A stretch of DNA of 37,393 bases. Source: an uncultured bacterium (GTDB lineage Bacteria > Patescibacteriota > Minisyncoccia > Phycocordibacterales > CAIZLB01). The DNA lies in contig CALMYA010000004.1 of assembly GCA_937873535.1 (NCBI GenBank), positions 1 through 37,393 on the forward strand, written 5' to 3'. Positions 16,112 through 24,691 of this stretch are shown in pieces. The position numbers and the translations under genes were made by a program. The notes under the pieces were generated by a model. That model did not search any database and was not told the origin of the DNA. It saw only the letters and a program-made list of their open reading frames with translations. Position 1 is the first letter of the stretch. Every line of letters begins with the position of its first letter.

Positions 16112-16789
16112 CTATCGAGTATAGTCATCCCAAACAACCAATCTCCATCTTTTTTCAGGCGGGTAACATTTTCTACCTATCCAGCCGTCGCCAAGCCAAC
16201 CGCTGTTATACTCGCACACTGTAATTGAAGCGTTATTGGAACTGTTTATAAAACTAAGCAAGTTATATTTCTTAGCATCCAAATCGTCTTGATGCAAAAT
16301 ATACGCTGCTACCATTTTAAGAAAAATGCTGTGGGTTACGATAAGTAATTTACTTTCTGTTCTACTACTCAAATAAGCAAGCAGGCGTCTGGCACGCTCT
16401 TTTAGGTCGCTAAAGTTTTCTTCATCAGAATATCTATAATCATCGTCATGGTAACTGTTGTCTATTAAATTTATGATGTGAGCAATTTGCGGGTCATTAG
16501 CATTTTTATTTACTATTTCAGTAGGATTGTGCCGCTCTACAAGAAGCTCAACGTATTCTGCTGGTTTTTTTATTTTTACGTATTCTGCAATAATTTCCGC
16601 CGTTTCTTTAGTTCGTGCGTACGGGCTTACGAGCATAACGTCAAACTGAGAATGTGCCAGCCTCTTCCCTGTTGCTGCAGCTTGTTCTTTACCTTTTTCG
16701 CTCAAGCTTCCTTCTGAACCCTGCCGAATATGCGCTGCGTTAAGCAAACTTTCGCCGTGACGGACCATATAAAAAAGTTTTCGTGCCAT
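16112..16789 (-). CDS. Histidine phosphatase family protein
   Basis: 225 residues of the phosphoglycerate-mutase-like superfamily. The phospho-accepting histidine is in YMVRHGESLLN, an arginine is in VSPYARTKETAEI, and the second catalytic histidine is in LLIVTHSIFLKM. The substrate cannot be predicted. TAGAAT lies 6 bases before the ATG and overlaps the stop codon of the homoserine dehydrogenase gene. Confidence 0.88.
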   Translation of the reverse strand: MARKLFYMVRHGESLLNAAHIRQGSEGSLSEKGKEQAAATGKRLAHSQFDVMLVSPYARTKETAEIIAEYVKIKKPAEYVELLVERHNPTEIVNKNANDPQIAHIINLIDNSYHDDDYRYSDEENFSDLKERARRLLAYLSSRTESKLLIVTHSIFLKMVAAYILHQDDLDAKKYNLLSFINSSNNASITVCEYNSGWLGDGWIGRKCYPPEKRWRLVVWDDYTR

Positions 16790-16798
16790 AACGTTATT

Positions 16799-17782
16799 CT
16801 ATTGTAGCAAATCCATAGCATCAAGGATCATGGCGTGGGCCGTAGGCACAGGCCCAGCCCCCGGGCCGACGACTGAAAAAGTACTCGACCCTTCGTTTAC
16901 AAAAAGTGCATTATTGACCCCTTCCGGTAAAACAAGATAGCTTCCAATATTTTTTGTATTGAACAATCCAATTTGAAGATGCAATTCATTCTGTTCATAG
17001 TGCGCGCCGGCAAGAAAGTCGTTATTCTTTGTTTTTGAAATTAAAACAAGAAAACGGTGCTCCTTCGGCTTATCAAGCGCCTTTCCCAGGCTTTCATTGT
17101 CTACCTGCAGATTATCGCTTAATTTTAAAGGATGCCCAAAAAAGGTCGACAGATTCGCCAAAATTATTCCCTTCTTGTGCAAGTCTCCTTCCTCTCCTTT
17201 AATAATTTCTTCAAAGGTGGCGGCACCAGGCTCAGCATACTTTCTTTCAAGCACCTCCTTAAGCACCGACTCTCTGCTTTCGCCAGTAGAGAGGCATGAA
17301 AAAATATAATTGAGAGTTCCGTTCAATACGCCGACTATTGAATCTACCTGCCCGATAATTGTTCCGCCATGTGTTCGCCCGTTTAAATATGACAGCATTC
17401 TGGTGCCTCCGCCTACCGTTGCGCTTATGCTGAGTCTTCCTGATTTGATATATGGCAATAATTCCTGAAAATTTCCTGCTAGTGCCCCTTTCTCGCATGT
17501 AATTACCGGAATGCCTTTATCGGCAAAATAAGATATGTATTCAAAAGCGGTTTTTCCATTGTCTGTAGGAATGGCAAGAAATGCAATCATCTTTTCGCCG
17601 CCTTCTAATGCATACTTCCTCCAATTAGATATCTCATCAACCGCCTCACCTTCTGCGTTTAAAATTTTATCAATAGAAAAAACATAACCAATTGACCATC
17701 CTAAATCTTTCATAGACCCTTCAATCTGCCTTTTTAATTCAGTGCCAATAGAACCGTTTCCTATAATTATTGCTTTTACCAT
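16799..17782 (-). CDS. hom: Homoserine dehydrogenase-like protein
   Basis: 327 residues. It has a Rossmann start IIIGNGSIGTELKRQI, the TVGGGTRML and GVLNGTLNYIFS motifs matching the family's SVGGGIP and GILNGTTNYIL, a catalytic-type lysine in DLHKKGIILAN, and a C-terminal GPGAGPVPTAHAMILD matching GPGAGxxPTAxA. It lacks the ACT domain of regulated enzymes. The canonical enzyme reduces aspartate semialdehyde to homoserine, but no other gene of that pathway is in the window. It starts 5 bases after the upstream gene, so the two are probably co-translated. Confidence 0.8.
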   Translation of the reverse strand: MVKAIIIGNGSIGTELKRQIEGSMKDLGWSIGYVFSIDKILNAEGEAVDEISNWRKYALEGGEKMIAFLAIPTDNGKTAFEYISYFADKGIPVITCEKGALAGNFQELLPYIKSGRLSISATVGGGTRMLSYLNGRTHGGTIIGQVDSIVGVLNGTLNYIFSCLSTGESRESVLKEVLERKYAEPGAATFEEIIKGEEGDLHKKGIILANLSTFFGHPLKLSDNLQVDNESLGKALDKPKEHRFLVLISKTKNNDFLAGAHYEQNELHLQIGLFNTKNIGSYLVLPEGVNNALFVNEGSSTFSVVGPGAGPVPTAHAMILDAMDLLQ

Positions 17783-17787
17783 AGAAA

Positions 17788-19458
17788 TTACATCACATCC
17801 TCCGCTCGGTCTCGCACAAAGTTCATAAAGTTATTGAACTCGGCCAAGAGAAGCCTAAACGGCGTTTCAATGACCATGTCCATGAAGAACACGAAAAAAT
17901 TTATTGCCGAGAACGACTCTGTAAGCCATCGGCCGAGGCGCATGATAGGAAATGCCAAAAGTCGCGCCGCGAGCGAGAGTGAATCTTTGTGACCAGCCTC
18001 ATAACGCCAGCGTGAAGCAGCAGAGCGTACTCGCGTGCCGAAGTAGCAGACAAGGGCAATGAATACCAGAAAGAGCGTCAGACTTACAAGCTGAAAATTA
18101 AAGGCTACGAGCACGCCAATAATGATGCTGAAAGTAATGACATAAAAGAATGCGTTAAAAGCCATAACAGCAAAAGAAACGTGCGTTGAACCGGCCGAGG
18201 CCGGCAAAATTATCTTTTCATTTTTACCTTTAAGCAGATGCTCGACCGCCTTCTGTATTTTGGCGGTATTCTTTGAATCTAAACCGAGAGACCAGCGTGC
18301 CATTACAAGAAGAAGCAAGGGCGGAACAATAATATTCACAGCGAGAGCAAACGTGTCTACTGAGCCGAACATTAGATGGTCGAGCGGCACCTCGACTGCA
18401 AGGGCAATGGTAATTTTCGTTATAAGTATGTATATAAGGGCTCGCTTGCCGTTATCTTTTACCAGCTTGGTCAATTTCTGATATTTTGCCGAAAGCCTAT
18501 TTCGTATTTCTGCCTCAACTTTCACCTTGTCGTGCAGCACGTCTCGGGCCCGGTCGCCGTACAGAAAAATCATTTCCTTCACCAGCTCCATGGCGATGCG
18601 CGAATTCTTTATTTTCTTAATCAGATACCAAACAAGCGGGTCGTTTATTTTTTCATCAACGTTTCTTGAAAGGTCATATATGCGGGGTGCAAGTTCGCTA
18701 GCCGTACTTCCAAGCTCGAATGTCTCATCTTTGCCTGAAAGAGTCGTCCATGTCGGATAGGCTTCTTCAAGCGCCGCAAAATGAAGCTCAGGGTTGCTCT
18801 GCTCTAACAGCGACCTCAACGCGACAAACCGAAGCGACGAAGTGAACCGCGCGCGACCTATGGACGGGTCAACTTTTATTGAATCTTTCAAAATAGAAAG
18901 CCAGGTCTCAAGAACTTTTTTCTCAAGGTCATTAGGAAATAATAGCCGGTATATTTCTATGGCCGCCATCGATCGCGTCCACTTCTTGAACGGATCGGAA
19001 GATTCTGAATGCTCTCTAGAAGTAAAAAGCGCAGTATATTTTTTTACAATAAAATCGACTGCTGCCGCATTTTCATCGGTAGCCAATGCCGCATCAACAT
19101 AACCAGCCGTAACCAGGTCTTCAAGCAAGCTGGCGCCCATGTCTTCGTTTTTCTCAAAAATAAGCCGGCGCTTAAGCAGGCGCTCAATGGCCCGACGGCG
19201 TATCTGGTCGCCCTCGCCGTAGTCGATAGCATTTCGGACCTTCTCGTACCACCCAGCAGCTTTTTGGGTCATTGGATGCAGGTCGCCGTTCGCGTGCGGA
19301 GAAGCACCAGAAGCTTCTAAGTCTTGGTCTCCAGAATCCCCTTGTTTTTCGGCCTTTCTAAGGCGTTCAGCTATTCCCGCATGGCTAAGTAAGCTCTCTA
19401 TATAAGAGCTCTTTTCAGGCCCACCTTCTGGTTGATTTTCTCGCTGTATTTCTGACAT
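17788..19458 (-). CDS. Large membrane protein of unknown function
   Basis: 556 residues. A polar N-terminus (about 1-60, low complexity) is followed by a helical soluble region to about 335, two TM segments (about 340-360 and 375-392), two more (about 430-475), and an amphipathic C-terminal region. The helical region may be a repeat solenoid, but no family is recognised. TATACT lies 7 bases before the ATG. It probably forms an operon with the homoserine dehydrogenase gene. Confidence 0.75.
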   Translation of the reverse strand: MSEIQRENQPEGGPEKSSYIESLLSHAGIAERLRKAEKQGDSGDQDLEASGASPHANGDLHPMTQKAAGWYEKVRNAIDYGEGDQIRRRAIERLLKRRLIFEKNEDMGASLLEDLVTAGYVDAALATDENAAAVDFIVKKYTALFTSREHSESSDPFKKWTRSMAAIEIYRLLFPNDLEKKVLETWLSILKDSIKVDPSIGRARFTSSLRFVALRSLLEQSNPELHFAALEEAYPTWTTLSGKDETFELGSTASELAPRIYDLSRNVDEKINDPLVWYLIKKIKNSRIAMELVKEMIFLYGDRARDVLHDKVKVEAEIRNRLSAKYQKLTKLVKDNGKRALIYILITKITIALAVEVPLDHLMFGSVDTFALAVNIIVPPLLLLVMARWSLGLDSKNTAKIQKAVEHLLKGKNEKIILPASAGSTHVSFAVMAFNAFFYVITFSIIIGVLVAFNFQLVSLTLFLVFIALVCYFGTRVRSAASRWRYEAGHKDSLSLAARLLAFPIMRLGRWLTESFSAINFFVFFMDMVIETPFRLLLAEFNNFMNFVRDRAEDVM

Positions 19459-19504
19459 GGGCTTAAGTATATACGCGCTTTAAGCTTTGTCATCCACCAC
19501 GTTA

Positions 19505-19936
19505 TTATGAAGGAAATTGATCACTGCAGACAAATGTACCCTTACGAGAACTATCTGGCCATATACCGCCAGCGTCTGACGCAATAATAGCTTGCCCTGC
19601 TTTGCATGAAGCCGGGCCGCAACCGCATACTAAGGGAGCTTTATTGGTATCTGATGTATACCCCTGGGTCACAGGAGCACATATGAAGCTTTCAGATTTC
19701 TGGTTGCAAACTTTAAATGGATCGACCAAAGGTGCAGTCTTAATTGGTTTAACAGGATTTTTATATAATTCAGTTTTTTTACCTGTATCACTACTACTGG
19801 CAACACCAGAATAAATTCTGACGTTTGTGTCTGCAGGCGCATCGTATAATGATGCAAAATAAAGGTAGGAAACCAGCGCAGCAAGAATAACCATCAACGC
19901 CAGACAAACTGCTGAGATTTCTTTTGAAATTTTCAT
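19505..19936 (-). CDS. Small exported cysteine-containing protein
   Basis: 143 residues with an N-terminal TM or signal anchor (about 8-28) and a soluble part with six cysteines, including CGCGPASC. Disulfides outside the cell are likely. No domain is recognised. TATACT lies 7 bases before the ATG. Confidence 0.65.
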   Translation of the reverse strand: MKISKEISAVCLALMVILAALVSYLYFASLYDAPADTNVRIYSGVASSSDTGKKTELYKNPVKPIKTAPLVDPFKVCNQKSESFICAPVTQGYTSDTNKAPLVCGCGPASCKAGQAIIASDAGGIWPDSSRKGTFVCSDQFPS

Positions 19937-19954
19937 AATAGTAAGTATACCAAA

Positions 19955-20605
19955 CTAAACCTCTTCTGGTGTTTGGCTCAACTTGTAGTCTTCGGGGAAC
20001 AGGTACACCGCTACCCTGAAAATACTGTACGTAATGAACGGCGCCGCAAATACATCTATCGAATAATGCATATGGGAAAGAAGAACTGAAAAGCCCATTA
20101 TGGCCGCAAGAATAAAAAATACATATCTCCAAAACTTATCTTTCCAGAACACTAAACCCATAAGAAACGGCATGCCTGTGTGACCAGAAAAGAAAAAACC
20201 GGCGCCCAAGCCTAAGTCGGTATAAATACTGTCGAAGAAACCTGTGGTTACCATTACTTGGTCGGGGTAAATTCCGAGGTGAGTCATGGCTATAAACATT
20301 GCTCGGGTAGCCATGAATAGCGCGCCTGCTTTTATAGAAAAAATAAGATATTTCGGACGCGACACAACCAAAAGAAATGTAATAGCTATTATAGCGAAGG
20401 CTCCCTCTACTATTGCAGCGGTCAAATCTATAACACTTATATTGTCGAGAAAAATATCATGAACAAAATTACTAGAAACTCTATCTGAATATGCCGAAGC
20501 GTAAAACTGAAAGATGGCCGCCAGAACAAAAATCACTAATCCAGAAATAAGCGACCTAGTTCTTTCTTTTGTGAAGAAACCTTGATAATTAAAAAGTTTT
20601 TTCAT
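19955..20605 (-). CDS. PAP2-like membrane phosphatase
   Basis: 216 residues with about six TM segments. Two phosphatase motifs are visible: FFSGHTGMPF and, 45 residues later, LLSHMHYSIDVFAA (a His-x3-Asp pair). This layout fits the PAP2/sphingomyelin-synthase-like group that acts on lipid phosphates at the membrane surface. The usual KxxxxxxRP motif is not evident. Its start overlaps the preceding membrane-protein gene by 17 bases. Confidence 0.78.
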   Translation of the reverse strand: MKKLFNYQGFFTKERTRSLISGLVIFVLAAIFQFYASAYSDRVSSNFVHDIFLDNISVIDLTAAIVEGAFAIIAITFLLVVSRPKYLIFSIKAGALFMATRAMFIAMTHLGIYPDQVMVTTGFFDSIYTDLGLGAGFFFSGHTGMPFLMGLVFWKDKFWRYVFFILAAIMGFSVLLSHMHYSIDVFAAPFITYSIFRVAVYLFPEDYKLSQTPEEV

Positions 20606-21023
20606 TAACGTATGTCTTCTTGTAACGAAGAATAAATACTAAAACCAACATATAAAAGATAAGACCATATACACATGTCGGAAGCCCAAGTGTGGCTAAC
20701 TTAAACCCCTCAACTGCAAAACGAATAAGTTCTTGCACCACAAACGTACCGGCAAATACGACGCCAAGTAAAGACAGGGCAAGAATTGAGTTTGCTATTG
20801 CGATCTTACCATCTTTTCGAAAAACAAGAAGGGTTGAAAGTATAAAAAGAGAGACAAAGATAATAAATCCAAAATAACATGCGGGGTATCCAAAAAACTG
20901 GGGGCAAGTTTCGCCAAAAGCGCATGTTTTAGTAAAAAATTTTACTCCACTTAAGTAGCCTGAAAAAAGCGTTCCTGCCAAAGAGAGACCGTAGAGAATA
21001 TAAGAATATGTTGTTTTTGTCAT
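20589..21023 (-). CDS. Small polytopic membrane protein, weakly VKOR-like
   Basis: 144 residues, four TM segments. The segment after TM1, SGYLSGVKFFTKTCAFGETCPQFFGYP-type, carries cysteines ahead of a GYPACYFGF turn, like the first half of bacterial vitamin K epoxide reductase-like proteins. The usual CxxC near the end is reduced to a single cysteine (LPTCVYG). A redox role is therefore only a suggestion. TAATAT lies 6 bases before the ATG. It is coupled to the PAP2 gene by overlap. Confidence 0.5.
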   Translation of the reverse strand: MTKTTYSYILYGLSLAGTLFSGYLSGVKFFTKTCAFGETCPQFFGYPACYFGFIIFVSLFILSTLLVFRKDGKIAIANSILALSLLGVVFAGTFVVQELIRFAVEGFKLATLGLPTCVYGLIFYMLVLVFILRYKKTYVNEKTF

Positions 21024-21089
21024 ATTTTCATATTAGCACTTTTTATAGCGCGTGCTAGACCTCTTAAATGTATACCCACACTAATACAC

Positions 21090-22862
21090 TTATCCCAAAA
21101 CCCTTATAAGTTTAATTTCTTTATACGATGCCTTACTGCCCAGTACATGCTTCACAGGGCCAAGCGGTGCTTTGGCATAAAGGCGCGCATTATAATCGGG
21201 CGTTCCGATTGTGCCCGCTTCTTTGGCTAAATCGGGGTTAGCTTTGGCAAAAGCGTCCATAATTAATTGCTGCTTTTTGTATGGAACAGCCTTGCGCAAA
21301 TAAATAGCGGTATCTAAAAAGAACGGGTCTTCTTCTGCTAATTTTTCAAGATGGTCGATGACGGTCTCTTCGTTTATCCCCCTTTCTTTAGCAATTTTTT
21401 TCAGGTCGAGGCGTTTTTCAACAAGAAGCTTTGTCTGCTCAAATGTTGAAAGTTTTTTTACTTTCACAGCGTGGCCTCCGATGCTGGTAATGTATTCTTT
21501 TTGCAATCGCAACTTTTCACTTTCACCTTTTTTGCCTTTTTCGAGCTCTTCAAGTTCCGTAATTGCCCTATCGGATGCCACACGCAATTTTTCATCAACC
21601 ATTATCACTTCGTCGTGTACGCGAAGCGCCGTATCGTTTATTCCTAAAATTGTAAGACCCTCGAGAGTGCACACGCGCGACAATGCAACATAACCCATTC
21701 CCTTTTCAAATGAACGAGAAAGGTCAACCTCCACAGCATCGAGGCTCATGCCTTGGCTTTTATGCACTGTAATTGCCCACGCCAAGCGAAGCGGGTACTG
21801 AACAATAGAGGCTTTTACTTTGCCATCTTCTTCAATATCCCAGCTGGCTGTTTCTACTTTAATGATGTCGCCTTTAAATGTCTTAACAGTTGGGCCGCTT
21901 TCGTCAGCAATAACAACGACGCCGAGCGTGCCATTCACATAGCCTCCGTCAAAGTTATTTTTCACGAACATTACTTTCGCCCCTATTTTTAGCCGCAAGT
22001 GTTCAGGCGCAAGGCAGCTTTTTTTCAAGAGATCTACAAGAATATCTTTGCCTGAACTTTCCATATAATATTCGAACTCTTCTCCCTCTATGCTGTCGAG
22101 GGCTTCATCATTCAAAGTGTCGACGTCGGCGTTGTGAGTAAATAGACGTGTGGGTTCTATTTTTCTCGACAAACCTTCTTCGTCAGTATTTTCTGCGCCA
22201 GCATCAGAGCCGTTTTCTTTATTTTTATCAACTTCCTCTTTAAACCGTGTCTGCAATATTTCAAATGTATCTTCATTTACTTCGTTGTTGCGAATGTCGT
22301 TCAATACGCGTAGCGACACATCATCGGTTTGGCGGTGCTGTTCTTCTAAATAACAAATTTTAAATTTTGCAGTGCGCCATACTTTAGAATGATAAATAAA
22401 ACGCGACGCCTGTTCGCCTTTTCGGGAAATAGGCGGCAGCTGAAAGAAGTCGCCGCAAAGCACAACCTGAATGCCGCCAAAAGGCTTGTCATTTCCTTTA
22501 AACGCGCGGAGGAGTTCGTCGACCATATCAATTCGGAAATGATGCATCATCGACACTTCATCGATAATAAGCACCTTCAGTTTTTCAAAACGTTTATGCA
22601 AATACTGCTTGTCGGTAAGCGCCGAAATATCGTGCTCGGTGAGCTTGTCACGAATGCCGAGGCCTGTGAAGGAATGAATGGTAACCCCACCCATATGCGT
22701 GGCAGCAATGCCAGTTGAGGCAGTAACACCCACATCAACATTGTTTTGCCGCAAATACGATATATATTCGTTTAACACATACGTCTTGCCGCTTCCCGCC
22801 GCACCGGTTAGGTACACGTTATAGCCAAGTTTAAGAATGTCGAGGGCGGTTTCCTGCGTCAT
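21090..22862 (-). CDS. PIF1-like superfamily 1 DNA helicase
   Basis: 590 residues. It has Walker A GAAGSGKTYVL (about 20-30), motif Ia TASTGIAATHMGG, Walker B LIIDEVSMM, motif III VVLCGDFFQLPP, an EEQHRQ segment, and near the C-terminal half AITVHKSQGMSLD and YVALSRV, all typical of PIF1/RecD-type 5'-3' helicases. The last 130 residues add a winged-helix-like region (KERGINEETVIDHLEKL). It probably acts on DNA secondary structures or in repair. TATACT lies 7 bases before the ATG. Confidence 0.88.
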   Translation of the reverse strand: MTQETALDILKLGYNVYLTGAAGSGKTYVLNEYISYLRQNNVDVGVTASTGIAATHMGGVTIHSFTGLGIRDKLTEHDISALTDKQYLHKRFEKLKVLIIDEVSMMHHFRIDMVDELLRAFKGNDKPFGGIQVVLCGDFFQLPPISRKGEQASRFIYHSKVWRTAKFKICYLEEQHRQTDDVSLRVLNDIRNNEVNEDTFEILQTRFKEEVDKNKENGSDAGAENTDEEGLSRKIEPTRLFTHNADVDTLNDEALDSIEGEEFEYYMESSGKDILVDLLKKSCLAPEHLRLKIGAKVMFVKNNFDGGYVNGTLGVVVIADESGPTVKTFKGDIIKVETASWDIEEDGKVKASIVQYPLRLAWAITVHKSQGMSLDAVEVDLSRSFEKGMGYVALSRVCTLEGLTILGINDTALRVHDEVIMVDEKLRVASDRAITELEELEKGKKGESEKLRLQKEYITSIGGHAVKVKKLSTFEQTKLLVEKRLDLKKIAKERGINEETVIDHLEKLAEEDPFFLDTAIYLRKAVPYKKQQLIMDAFAKANPDLAKEAGTIGTPDYNARLYAKAPLGPVKHVLGSKASYKEIKLIRVLG

Positions 22863-22888
22863 GAGGAAGAGTATAGCACCCTAATATG

Positions 22889-23305
22889 CTACCAAGCCGC
22901 AAGTATAGCTCCCATTGCCAAAAACGAAACCAGAGATGCGACTATTTCAAATAACCAAAGGTTTTTTGACTTACCCATCCAGATGACGTCCATAGATGAT
23001 GATGTTACAAGGAAACCAAGCCACGCCCAGAATGCAATTCCCATTCCGCCCACCACGTTTCCTACATTGCCATAGAAGCTCGCGGTTACATATATAAACA
23101 TTGCCAAAACGTAAGCGCATACAACATTCATCAAGAAATTTTTCACCATCTGAGGAATCATATCTCTAAACTTTTCATTGCCTGTAGGGTGAATATTAGC
23201 TAATTTCATCCAAACTTTTCCGAACGCCGGGCCGTGAAATAGAAAGCCTATAACAAACGAAGCAACTGCCGCTACTAATACTGCAAGTAAATTTATTGGT
23301 AACAT
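22889..23305 (-). CDS. DUF1761 membrane protein
   Basis: 138 residues, four TM segments. The opening INLLAVLVAAVASFVIGFLF, then HGPAFGKVWMKL and a GIAFWAWLGF helix, are characteristic of DUF1761. Function unknown. A TATAAT at 23363-23368 would give a 5' leader of about 50 bases, unlike the leaderless pattern elsewhere. Confidence 0.8.
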   Translation of the reverse strand: MLPINLLAVLVAAVASFVIGFLFHGPAFGKVWMKLANIHPTGNEKFRDMIPQMVKNFLMNVVCAYVLAMFIYVTASFYGNVGNVVGGMGIAFWAWLGFLVTSSSMDVIWMGKSKNLWLFEIVASLVSFLAMGAILAAW

Positions 23306-23362
23306 TTTATTTCTTTATTAATTTATAATTACTTACCGACTTAATTTTCTAATATACAGACA

Positions 23363-23368
23363 ATTATA
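23363..23368 (-). promoter_or_regulatory. -10 box for the DUF1761 gene
   Basis: Perfect TATAAT on the minus strand, 57 bases before the ATG at 23305. The region between is AT-rich and without an obvious RBS. No -35 box is clear. Confidence 0.4.
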
Positions 23369-23405
23369 CCACTTACACCGTTTTTAATATCCCCTGTGTT
23401 CCCCC

Positions 23406-23594
23406 TTATCTCTTAAACCATACAAAGCCTAGATACAGCGACAAAACAACACCCCCAATAAGTAACGGCACTGTTTGCGGCACAAACACTTCTGACCAAT
23501 TTGCCCCTATTACAATACCTATTGCCAATACAGCAATTTTTAAAATACCAAGCTGCCACCACGTTAGAGTCGTATCTTTTGTTAATATATTCAT
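23406..23594 (-). CDS. Small two-TM membrane protein
   Basis: 62 residues with hydrophobic segments at about 13-32 and 38-58. TACAAT lies 6 bases before the ATG, which supports it as a real gene. Function unknown. Confidence 0.55.
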   Translation of the reverse strand: MNILTKDTTLTWWQLGILKIAVLAIGIVIGANWSEVFVPQTVPLLIGGVVLSLYLGFVWFKR

Positions 23595-23636
23595 ACTTAA
23601 ATTGTAGCATGCTTTGTGTACTTAATTACTGCATAG

Positions 23637-23665
23637 AAAAACACCCATATAAAATGGGTGTTTTT
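23637..23665 (-). terminator. Terminator after tRNA-Asp
   Basis: Symmetric hairpin with arms AAAAACACCCA (23637-23647) and TGGGTGTTTTT (23655-23665). It lies 7 bases past the tRNA 3' end on the minus strand. Confidence 0.85.
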
Positions 23666-23671
23666 CGTTTG

Positions 23672-23745
23672 CGCGGTTGATGGGACTTGAACCCACGACC
23701 TCCAGCGTGACAGGCCGGCGCTCTAACCAGCTGAGCTACAACCGC
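23672..23745 (-). tRNA. tRNA-Asp(GUC)
   Basis: Perfect acceptor GCGGTTG/CAACCGC, D stem GCTC/GAGC, anticodon stem CCGGC/GCTGG, loop CTGTCAC (anticodon GTC) and T arm GTGGG-TTCAAGT-CCCAT. The discriminator is G, as expected for Asp. CCA is not encoded. The first 10 bases are also the end of the upstream homing-endonuclease gene. Confidence 0.95.
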
Positions 23746-24425
23746 ATTTTTATGAATCTATCGAACACAACCTTCTTTCTGCTAAGAAAAAGTCCTGAAT
23801 TCGAAGAATCCCTATGATTATACATAAAATCATGTAAATTCAAAGAACTATGGACGCTGTAGTTTAGACGGTAAAAATCCCCCTTCCCTTTCCTTAATGT
23901 CCCACCGAGTATACCTACCCGACTTAATCTGCCTTTCAATATACTCAAAAAATCCAGCGAAGCTGATGTAAATCCAGTCTGAATAGTCCAAGATTTCACT
24001 GATCTACCCTTATTTACATAGCCTACCCATACATGACCGTCACCGTCAAAATAACCTCTCACAAAGTCTGATAAAAACTTCAAAGGTACATTGGGGACGG
24101 CAAGGTTCTTTGTTTTTCTTTCAAGAAAACCTAGTTTTCTAAGATCATTGCACATTTCAACACTACCTATCTGCAATCTATGTGAAATATTCTTAATTCC
24201 CTTTTTACTTCTTAAACCTATCTTATGGCTAGACCCCATTTCCGATTTAATTTTTTCTAGCAATTCCTTATCGTTAATATGTAAACACCAATATTGACCA
24301 CCCCTTTTGCCGACAGTGATGTAACCATCCGCAGCAAAAAAGCCTAAGATATAAGCCATCTGCGGCGTCCATTTTTTGAAAAAGTCTTTATTAACTTTTT
24401 TAGATGTAGGCACATGAGCAATCAT
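23736..24425 (-). CDS. LAGLIDADG homing endonuclease, overlapping tRNA-Asp
   Basis: 229 residues with two LAGLIDADG helices: AYILGFFAADGYI (about 24-36) and LSDFVRGYFDGDGHV (about 118-132). Both end in the acidic metal-binding residue, so a monomeric endonuclease with intact active site is likely. The segment between them (LRKLGFLERKTKNLAVPNVP) is typical of the family. The TAG stop lies inside the tRNA-Asp gene, so the final residues MRL are encoded by the tRNA sequence. No intron or intein surrounds it. A -10-like TATAGT lies about 22 bases before the ATG. Confidence 0.88.
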   Translation of the reverse strand: MIAHVPTSKKVNKDFFKKWTPQMAYILGFFAADGYITVGKRGGQYWCLHINDKELLEKIKSEMGSSHKIGLRSKKGIKNISHRLQIGSVEMCNDLRKLGFLERKTKNLAVPNVPLKFLSDFVRGYFDGDGHVWVGYVNKGRSVKSWTIQTGFTSASLDFLSILKGRLSRVGILGGTLRKGKGDFYRLNYSVHSSLNLHDFMYNHRDSSNSGLFLSRKKVVFDRFIKMRL

Positions 24426-24531
24426 AACAAATGACAGGCTAATGCACTATACATGAAGTATGGATATTATTTTATAATTTATAAAAAACACCAAATCGAT
24501 ACTGCACTAGATGTGCTCTAAACTATTAATG

Positions 24532-24605
24532 TGTCGACGGGAGGGCTCGAACCTCCGACCTGTGGCTTATGAGTCCACCGCTCTAACCAGCTGAGCTACG
24601 TCGAC
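24532..24605 (-). tRNA. tRNA with CAU anticodon (Met or Ile2)
   Basis: Perfect acceptor GTCGACG/CGTCGAC, D stem GCTC/GAGC, anticodon stem GTGG/CCAC closed by an A-G mismatch, loop CTCATAA, and T arm GGAGG-TTCGAGC-CCTCC. It has a G1-C72 pair, so it is not an initiator. Elongator Met and lysidine-type Ile cannot be separated by eye. Confidence 0.9.
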
Positions 24606-24615
24606 ATGTGTGAGA

Positions 24616-24644
24616 ACTATAGTATAAAAAAACTTACTTATCAA
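24616..24644 (-). promoter_or_regulatory. Promoter of the CAU tRNA
   Basis: Minus strand: -35 TTGATA (24639-24644), 17-base spacer, -10 TATAGT (24616-24621), 10 bases before the tRNA 5' end. Confidence 0.75.
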
Positions 24645-24650
24645 CTAAAA

Positions 24651-24680
24651 ACAAAAAGCGTCCCTAATAGGACGTCTTTT
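24651..24680 (-). terminator. Terminator after the aberrant tRNA
   Basis: Arms CGTCC (24659-24663) and GGACG (24670-24674), with a T-run on the minus strand (TTTTTG). It shows that the aberrant tRNA gene has its own transcript end. Confidence 0.65.
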
Positions 24681-24691
24681 GTTTTAATTGT

